Below, piece by piece: positions 58,780-64,000 of a stretch of 64,000 nt of DNA (within the stretch, counting starts at the first letter, position 1; each line of letters begins with the position of its first letter). The notes under the pieces are model-generated. The model searched no databases. It was not told where the DNA came from and was given only the letters and a program-made list of their open reading frames with translations. Source of the stretch: Mycolicibacterium goodii (lineage in GTDB: Bacteria; Actinomycetota; Actinomycetes; Mycobacteriales; Mycobacteriaceae). The translations under genes were made by a program, and so were the position numbers. The stretch is taken from NCBI RefSeq assembly GCF_022370755.2, contig NZ_CP092364.2:310001-374000 (forward strand), in the 5' to 3' direction.

Positions 58780-61530
58780 TCATCCGCGCTGTCGCAATTC
58801 GCGGCGGGACGACAACCCGAGTTTGGCGAAGATCCGACTGAGGTGCCATTCCACCGTGCGCGGGCTGATGAACAGGTGGCCGGCGATCTCGGAGTTGCTG
58901 TAGCCGTCGCCGGCGAGTCTGGCGATGTAGCTTTCTTGTGCTGTGAGAGTCGTAGCCGCTCTGTTGCTCGGTTCTTTTCGGGAAGTCCCGCCTGCGGCGT
59001 GCAGTTCGCGGCGGGCCCGTTCGGCATAGCCGTCGGCACCCATGTGTAGGAACATTTCATGAGCGATGCCCAATTCACTGCGTGCTTCACCTCGGCGGTT
59101 CTCGCGACGCAGCCACTCACCGAAGATCAGGTGAGTGCGCGCGGTCATGACTCTGAGGGGTGAGCGCTCCAAATGCTCTATCGCGATACGGTACTCGTTC
59201 TCGGCGGCAGGGCCTGTGGCGGTGAGTGCCTTGGCACGCGCTGCGTATCCGAGCGCGGTTGCGGTTCCCGTTGTTTCGGCTCGCTCGAACATCCGCTCAG
59301 CTGCTGAACGCGCGATGCCGGTGTTACCGGACCGCGCTGCGGCTTCGATCATCTCGTTGAGCAGATGGCCGTACATTCCCACGTCGTCGTATTCCAGGGC
59401 CGATGTGCACACCCTGAGCGCCTCGTCGTACTGGCCAAGTCCGTTGTGCAGGACGGCCAATGAGAAGAGTACGACGGTGATTTCGCTGCCTTCGCCACGC
59501 GTGGTGGCATCCTGGATCGTGGTCCGGGCGAGATCTTTGCCGAGTTCCTCTTGTCCCCGGCAGGCCGCGAGATACGTCTGGATGGAGCGGTGCGGCGGCG
59601 CGCCCGTGGCGGTGGAGATCGCTTCTGATTCGGCGAGGAGATTCGCGGCCTGTGAGAAGTCGCCGGCGGTGACACATACTCCCGCATAGGTGGTCAACGC
59701 GGCGGGCAGGACGGTCAATTCTCCTGCAGCACGGAGCTGTTCGAGTTGGCGAGCGTTGAGTGAGTTGTAGGTGTCCTGGTCGAACAGATCGAGTAGCACG
59801 CGCAGTGTGATGTCGTGTGAGCGTGGGTCCGCGACACCGGCATCGTCTTCTGTCAGGTACTGACCGATGGCGCGCTGCAACACTGGCGCGGCGACAGCGT
59901 GTCCTTCCGTGAGCCGAAGGACGATTCCATCGAGGAAGAGGTCAGCGGCGGTGGGTGGCGACGGTGGCGGCGGCGCCTGTCGCGCTGCGATTGCTATCGC
60001 AGCGGCGGATGCCTGTTCGTCGGCGGAGAGGCGGCCGACGATCATCGCGGCCACCAGTGCGTCGAGATAGGTGCCGCGCGCGAGTGCGGCATCCAATGGC
60101 TGCAGTCGTTGGGCGGCCGCCAACAGCAGGGGCGGGGCGTCCCGGCCCCGTTGAGCGGCGAAGGCGATCTTGGCTCGTAGCAGATCCGTTCGTGCCCTCA
60201 GCAGCTCGTCCTCGGTTCCCGCGACTGCTGCCAGAAGCTGGGTGGCGGCCCCTGGGTCACCAGCATCCAACTTGGACAGGGCCGCGTCGAGTGCGCGTTC
60301 AGCCCGACGCACAGGGTCGGGTGTCAGTTCGACGGCACATGACAGGAACGCTGCTGCGGCGGCGGCGCCACCGCGGCGGCGAGCTCGCGCTGCGGACCGG
60401 ACGAGTTCGGCAGCCACATTCTCATCGGGTGCGGTGACGGAGTGGGCGCGGTGCCAGGCACGGTGTTCGTCCGCCATCGGACCGGGGGCGACATCGGCCA
60501 GCGCAGCATGCGCCTGCCGCCGTTCAGAGGCGGATGCGTTGCGGTAGACAGCTGAACGAACCAGTGGGTGGCGAAAGCGCAAGCGGGATTCGACGGTGAT
60601 CAGACCGGAGCGCTCGGCTGGAACGCTGTCATCGGCGTCAACGTGCAGCCGCGCGGCGGCGGCCCACAACCATGCTGGGTCGCCGGTCGGTTCGGCAGCG
60701 GCGAGGAGCAGGAGAGTCCTCGTCGCCTGGGGCAGTTCGTGTAGGCGTTGGTCGTATTCTCGCTCGATTCGCTTCGTGACGGATGTCGCCGCTGTCAGCC
60801 CGTATCCGCCTGCCAACTCTGCAGGTGCAATGGCATGGCGAAGTTCCAACAACGCCAGTGGATTTCCATCCGCTTCGGCAAGGATGTTCTCTCGGACGGT
60901 CTGGTCCAATTGGCCCGGCACGACTTCGGAGAGCAGCGTGCTGGCATGGGTGTGGGCGAGCCTGTGCAACTTCAGTTCGGGCAGGCCGTCGAGCTCCGGA
61001 TGAGCATCTGGTCTGCGGGTGGCGAAGATCATCACCACGGGGTCGGCGAGAAGCCGGCGTGCCGCGAATGTCAGCGCCTGCAGCGACTCACGGTCGACCC
61101 ATTGCGCGTCGTCGATGACGCAGATGGTGGGTCGCTTCGCGCCGGCGTCGCCGAGCAACGTCAGCACGGCCAAACTGACCAGAAGACGATCGGGTGCGCT
61201 GCCGTCGCGAAGGCCCAGTGCCACCTGCAATGCGTTCTTCTGCGGGTCAGGCAAACCGTCGATGTGACGCAGAATCGGCCCACACAACTGCTGCATACCG
61301 GCGTAGGCGAGTTCCATCTCCGATTCTGTGCCGCCGATATGGATGGTGCGAAGCTCGTCATCGGCGTTGGCGACCACCTCGGCGAGCAGTGCCGTCTTCC
61401 CGATACCTGCCTCGCCATGAACAACGAGGACACCGCTCTGGCCGGCTCGTGCGCGATTGCACAGCTCGACGAGTTGCCGCTGTTCGTCCTGGCGGCCGAT
61501 GAGCGTTCTGGCCGCCGCGCTCCAGCCCAT
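58780..61530 (-). CDS. LAL-type LuxR family regulator with AAA ATPase domain
   Basis: A 916-residue large ATP-binding LuxR regulator. N-terminal ATPase domain: Walker A VHGEAGIGKTALL near residue 42, Walker B PTICVIDDAQW near 135. A long helical TPR-like middle follows (about 370-820). The C-terminal LuxR HTH is at about 855-910 (TAQESYIARLAGDGYSNSEIAGHLFISPRTVEWHLSRIFAKLG). Divergent from the benzoylformate decarboxylase operon, 180 bases apart, with a strong hairpin between, so it is the likely activator of those genes. Inducer presumably an aromatic 2-hydroxy or 2-oxo acid. Confidence 0.9.
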   Translation of the reverse strand: MGWSAAARTLIGRQDEQRQLVELCNRARAGQSGVLVVHGEAGIGKTALLAEVVANADDELRTIHIGGTESEMELAYAGMQQLCGPILRHIDGLPDPQKNALQVALGLRDGSAPDRLLVSLAVLTLLGDAGAKRPTICVIDDAQWVDRESLQALTFAARRLLADPVVMIFATRRPDAHPELDGLPELKLHRLAHTHASTLLSEVVPGQLDQTVRENILAEADGNPLALLELRHAIAPAELAGGYGLTAATSVTKRIEREYDQRLHELPQATRTLLLLAAAEPTGDPAWLWAAAARLHVDADDSVPAERSGLITVESRLRFRHPLVRSAVYRNASASERRQAHAALADVAPGPMADEHRAWHRAHSVTAPDENVAAELVRSAARARRRGGAAAAAAFLSCAVELTPDPVRRAERALDAALSKLDAGDPGAATQLLAAVAGTEDELLRARTDLLRAKIAFAAQRGRDAPPLLLAAAQRLQPLDAALARGTYLDALVAAMIVGRLSADEQASAAAIAIAARQAPPPPSPPTAADLFLDGIVLRLTEGHAVAAPVLQRAIGQYLTEDDAGVADPRSHDITLRVLLDLFDQDTYNSLNARQLEQLRAAGELTVLPAALTTYAGVCVTAGDFSQAANLLAESEAISTATGAPPHRSIQTYLAACRGQEELGKDLARTTIQDATTRGEGSEITVVLFSLAVLHNGLGQYDEALRVCTSALEYDDVGMYGHLLNEMIEAAARSGNTGIARSAAERMFERAETTGTATALGYAARAKALTATGPAAENEYRIAIEHLERSPLRVMTARTHLIFGEWLRRENRRGEARSELGIAHEMFLHMGADGYAERARRELHAAGGTSRKEPSNRAATTLTAQESYIARLAGDGYSNSEIAGHLFISPRTVEWHLSRIFAKLGLSSRRELRQRG

Positions 61531-61611
61531 ACCGGCGATCTTTACATGTGCTCAAGCATGCAGCGACTCAAGCGGTGAGACCGGTTTTCGACCCACCGGG
61601 TTCCACGGGAT

Positions 61612-61644
61612 TCACCGACCCCGTGGTTTCCACGGGGTCGGTGA
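61612..61644. promoter_or_regulatory. Perfect 15-bp inverted repeat in the divergent promoter region
   Basis: Arms tcaccgaccccgtgg (61612-61626) and ccacggggtcggtga (61630-61644) around TTT. A partial copy (ttccacggga, 61601-61610) precedes it. It could be the LuxR-type regulator's binding site or a transcriptional block between the divergent units. Confidence 0.7.
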
Positions 61645-61710
61645 GAGGCCGTCGGGGTGTGTGATTTGCGCAGCGGGGGGACTGCGCTCACTTCACGAAG
61701 GATTCCAACA

Positions 61711-63327
61711 ATGACCGACGCCAAGACCGTCCACGAGGTCACCTACGATTTGCTCCGAACACTCGGGCTGACCACTGTGTTCGGCAACCCGGGCTCCACA
61801 GAGCAGACGTTCCTGCAGAACTTCCCGGACGACTTCACCTACATACTCGGGTTGCAGGAAGCATCGGTGCTCGCAATGGCCGACGGTTTCGCCCAGGTCA
61901 CCGGTAAGCCTGCGCTGGTCAATCTGCACACCGCAGCCGGCACCGGCAACGCGATGGGCAGCCTCATCGCGGCTTACCGCGCGAACACTCCGATGATCGT
62001 GACCGCCGGACAACAGACACGTGAGATGTCTCTGTGTGACCCGTACTTGAACAACCCAGAAGCGACACTGATGCCGCAGCCGTGGGTGAAGTGGGCCCAC
62101 GAGCCCGTCCGGCCCGAGGACGTGCCTGCGGCGTTCATGCGTGCCTACGCCGTCGCCACCCAGCCGCCGGCCGGTCCGGTGTTCTTGTCCATCCCTCTGG
62201 ACGACTGGAACAAACCGGCGCTGGGGCCGGCGGTGGTCAGGACGGTCAGCCACCGCGTGCAGCCAGACGCCAAGCGTCTGCACGACTTCGCCACCCGGAT
62301 CAGCCGGGCGGAGCGCCCATTGTTGGTATTGGGGCCCGAAGTGGACCGCGCCGGCGCCTGGAACGCCGGTATCGCTTTCGCGGAGAAGCTGCGCGCGCCG
62401 GTGCGTGGCGGCCCACTGGCGCCGAGATGCTCGTTTCCCGAGGACCATCCGCTGTACGCGGGCCCGCTGCCACTGACGATTGCGGGTGTCAACCAGGCCG
62501 TGGCCGACTTCGACCTTGTCATCGTGATCGGAGCGCAGGTGTTCAGTTATTACCCCTACGTGGCGGGCGAGTACCTGCCCGAAGGAACCGACCTGCTCCA
62601 GATCACCGGCGATCCCCACCTGGCCGCGGTCGCACCGGTGGGCGACAGCCTGGTCGGTGACATGAACTCTGTCCTGGAACAGCTTCTGGACCTCGTGGAG
62701 GTCCCGGCTGACCGGCACGCTCCACCTGGACTGAGCCGAGACCTCAGCGGCGATCTCCCAGTGGCGTCCGCGCCGCTGCTGCCCAACGATGTCTATGCGG
62801 TACTGAGCTCGGTCAAGCCAGATGACGCGGCGGTCGTCATGGAGTCCACCTCCACATTGGCGGACCTCATCCAGTGGTGGCCCACGCGGCGCGCAGGCAG
62901 CTTCTTCGCCACCGGCAGCGGAGGCATCGGCTGGGGCGTACCCGCAGCGGTGGGTATCGCACTCGGCGACAGGGCCCGCGGTGTGAAGCGAACTGTCGTC
63001 GCTTCGATCGGTGACGGCTCCTTCCAGTACTCGATCCAGGCGATCTGGACCGCCGCGCAGCACAAACTTCCGATCGTGTTCGTTGTCCAGCGCAACGGCG
63101 AATACTGTGTGTTGAAGTCCTTCGCGCTTCTCGAGGAGACACCCGATGTCCCCGGCCTCGACCTACCGGGACTTGATATCGCTTCCCTTGCAACTGGTTT
63201 CGGATGTCGAACGGCCAATGTGGGCAGCACAGAAGAACTCGCCCAGGAGTTCAAGGCTGCCCTTGAGGCCGAGGGGCCGACGGTCCTCGTCGTACCGACT
63301 CGGCCGCACCTGCCGGTTCTGGGCTGA
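61711..63327 (+). CDS. mdlC: Benzoylformate decarboxylase-like ThDP enzyme
   Basis: A 538-residue ThDP-dependent decarboxylase that converts benzoylformate to benzaldehyde and CO2. Active-site residues of benzoylformate decarboxylase are in place: S29 in GNPGSTEQ, E50 in LQEAS, H73 in NLHTAAGTG. The ThDP-binding motif is IGDGSFQYSIQAIWTAAQHKLPIVFVVQRN near residues 432-462. ATG at 61711 has GAAGGA 10 bases upstream. With the tautomerase and FAD enzyme that follow, it suggests mandelate or related aromatic acid use. Confidence 0.88.
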   Translation: MTDAKTVHEVTYDLLRTLGLTTVFGNPGSTEQTFLQNFPDDFTYILGLQEASVLAMADGFAQVTGKPALVNLHTAAGTGNAMGSLIAAYRANTPMIVTAGQQTREMSLCDPYLNNPEATLMPQPWVKWAHEPVRPEDVPAAFMRAYAVATQPPAGPVFLSIPLDDWNKPALGPAVVRTVSHRVQPDAKRLHDFATRISRAERPLLVLGPEVDRAGAWNAGIAFAEKLRAPVRGGPLAPRCSFPEDHPLYAGPLPLTIAGVNQAVADFDLVIVIGAQVFSYYPYVAGEYLPEGTDLLQITGDPHLAAVAPVGDSLVGDMNSVLEQLLDLVEVPADRHAPPGLSRDLSGDLPVASAPLLPNDVYAVLSSVKPDDAAVVMESTSTLADLIQWWPTRRAGSFFATGSGGIGWGVPAAVGIALGDRARGVKRTVVASIGDGSFQYSIQAIWTAAQHKLPIVFVVQRNGEYCVLKSFALLEETPDVPGLDLPGLDIASLATGFGCRTANVGSTEELAQEFKAALEAEGPTVLVVPTRPHLPVLG

Positions 63328-63330
63328 GCG

Positions 63331-63738
63331 ATGCCGGTCTACACGTGCACCGCGGTGCAGTCGACGCTGAACGCCGACACCAAGGCGAATCTGGCCGCAG
63401 AAGTCACCAGGATCCACTCGATGATCAATCACGTTCCGAGTGCGTACGTGAACGTCGTCTTCCATGAACTACCCCCCGACGCCGTTTACACCGACGGCCA
63501 ACCTGCACAACCACTCCTGATCAACGGGTGGGTCCGCACGGGCCACCCGGAAGCCCAAAGCAGCCAGCTGGTCGCGGAGATCGCCGCAGCGGCCTCCCGG
63601 GTCACCGGCATCCCTGCCAAGCGCGTACTCGTCGTTATTCAGAACAGCCCGGCGCATCTGGCCATCGAGGGTGGAAGGGTGCTACCCGAACCTGGAGAAG
63701 AAGAAGCCTGGTTGCGAGAGCAAAAGGAGGTTGATTGA
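63331..63738 (+). CDS. Tautomerase superfamily protein (4-OT/CaaD-like)
   Basis: A 135-residue tautomerase-superfamily protein with the catalytic N-terminal proline exposed after Met removal (MPVYTCTAVQSTLN). Length and the PSAYVNVVFHELPPDAVYTDGQ segment fit the longer cis-CaaD/MSAD-like members rather than 62-residue 4-OT. It follows mdlC after 3 bases. In this context it may isomerise an aromatic oxo-acid (for example phenylpyruvate) toward the decarboxylase substrate; not proven. Confidence 0.85.
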   Translation: MPVYTCTAVQSTLNADTKANLAAEVTRIHSMINHVPSAYVNVVFHELPPDAVYTDGQPAQPLLINGWVRTGHPEAQSSQLVAEIAAAASRVTGIPAKRVLVVIQNSPAHLAIEGGRVLPEPGEEEAWLREQKEVD

Positions 63739-63739
63739 G

Positions 63740-64000
63740 ATGGCGTCCCACGGTTCGCAGATCGAGCGATTCGCCGCAGCAGCCGTGGCCCATGGCGATG
63801 TGACCACGGACCGGAGCCTGCTCAGCGAACGCGGCCACGACTATTGGGGCGTCGGAGGGGTGGCGAGCCTACTACTGCGCCCGCATGGCCGCGACGACAT
63901 CGCCCCGATCATGCGACTTGCGATGGAGCACAACGTGGCAATCGTGCCGCGCGGCGGGGCGTCGAACTGCTCGGGCGGGATCATGCCCGCAGCGGGCCGC
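63740..64000 (+). CDS. FAD-binding oxidoreductase, GlcD/FAD_binding_4 type (partial)
   Basis: The first 87 residues of a gene that continues past the window. LRPHGRDDIAPIMRLAMEHNVAIVPRGGASNCSGGIMP is the start of a PCMH-type FAD-binding domain (vanillyl-alcohol oxidase/glycolate oxidase GlcD family). ATG at 63740 with AAAGGAGG 8 bases upstream. As the third gene of this operon, it is a candidate 2-hydroxy-acid (mandelate-like) dehydrogenase supplying the 2-oxo acid for the decarboxylase. Confidence 0.8.
   Translation, partial: MASHGSQIERFAAAAVAHGDVTTDRSLLSERGHDYWGVGGVASLLLRPHGRDDIAPIMRLAMEHNVAIVPRGGASNCSGGIMPAAGR

Overview
The window looks like chromosome of a fast-growing mycobacterium, very probably Mycolicibacterium smegmatis or a close relative. 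The support is high-GC coding, dense use of GTG starts and 4-base stop/start overlaps, a 327-residue Ku with a lysine-rich PAKKA tail, a three-domain LigD whose ligase lysine falls at residue 481, a 13E12-type HNH gene, an MPT63-like secreted protein and a polyol (mannitol-type) ABC transport cluster. No database search was possible; species assignment is inference.

Layout. (1) 1-16762: two divergent catabolic operons around a pair of near-identical 12-bp dyads at 4490 and 4586. Leftward: SMP-30-like beta-propeller, GntR/UTRA regulator, acyl-CoA synthetase, SDR. Rightward: SDR, Rieske oxygenase, LLM flavoenzyme, Baeyer-Villiger monooxygenase, SDR, CaiB-type CoA transferase, two pairs of acyl-CoA dehydrogenases and an enoyl-CoA hydratase gene that has lost its middle. 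The set reads as a pathway that hydroxylates a cyclic compound, oxidises it to a ketone, inserts oxygen to give a lactone, opens it, and beta-oxidises the product. (2) 16872-25680: secreted MPT63-like protein, VOC protein, BKACE enzyme, cupin, membrane protein, GNAT, CIRCE-controlled Hsp20, second cytochrome bd oxidase, metal efflux pump with ArsR sensor and a 38-bp operator, DUF1232 protein. (3) 25701-28664: a small genomic island inserted in the 3' end of tRNA-Arg(CCT), with a dead integrase and a three-gene cassette that looks like a type VII secretion effector with partner and possible immunity protein. (4) 28817-34587: TetR/SDR pair with matching operators; then MarR plus two adjacent enzymes that each carry an N-terminal Rieske domain, one fused to a glutamate-synthase FMN barrel and one to a ThDP enzyme. 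(5) 34596-43188: LLM enzyme, YbdK-like glutamate-cysteine ligase, a gamma-glutamylcyclotransferase/poly-gamma-glutamate hydrolase fusion directly behind mntH, two small Cys-containing secreted proteins, reductase/SDR pair behind a KstR-type box, DNA-damage-controlled HNH gene. (6) 43241-58742: Ku, MarR, a secreted protein, the polyol catabolic and transport cluster, an AbiEi/VSR-like protein, and LigD; the two NHEJ genes are about 11 kb apart. (7) 58780-64000: LAL-type LuxR regulator divergent from a benzoylformate decarboxylase, a tautomerase and the start of an FAD oxidoreductase, suggesting mandelate/benzoylformate use.

The most unusual items are the paired Rieske-fusion enzymes (31007-34587), the tRNA-bounded secretion cassette (25701-28664), the gamma-glutamyl fusion gene, the internally deleted hydratase, and several well-formed operators that connect regulators to targets.
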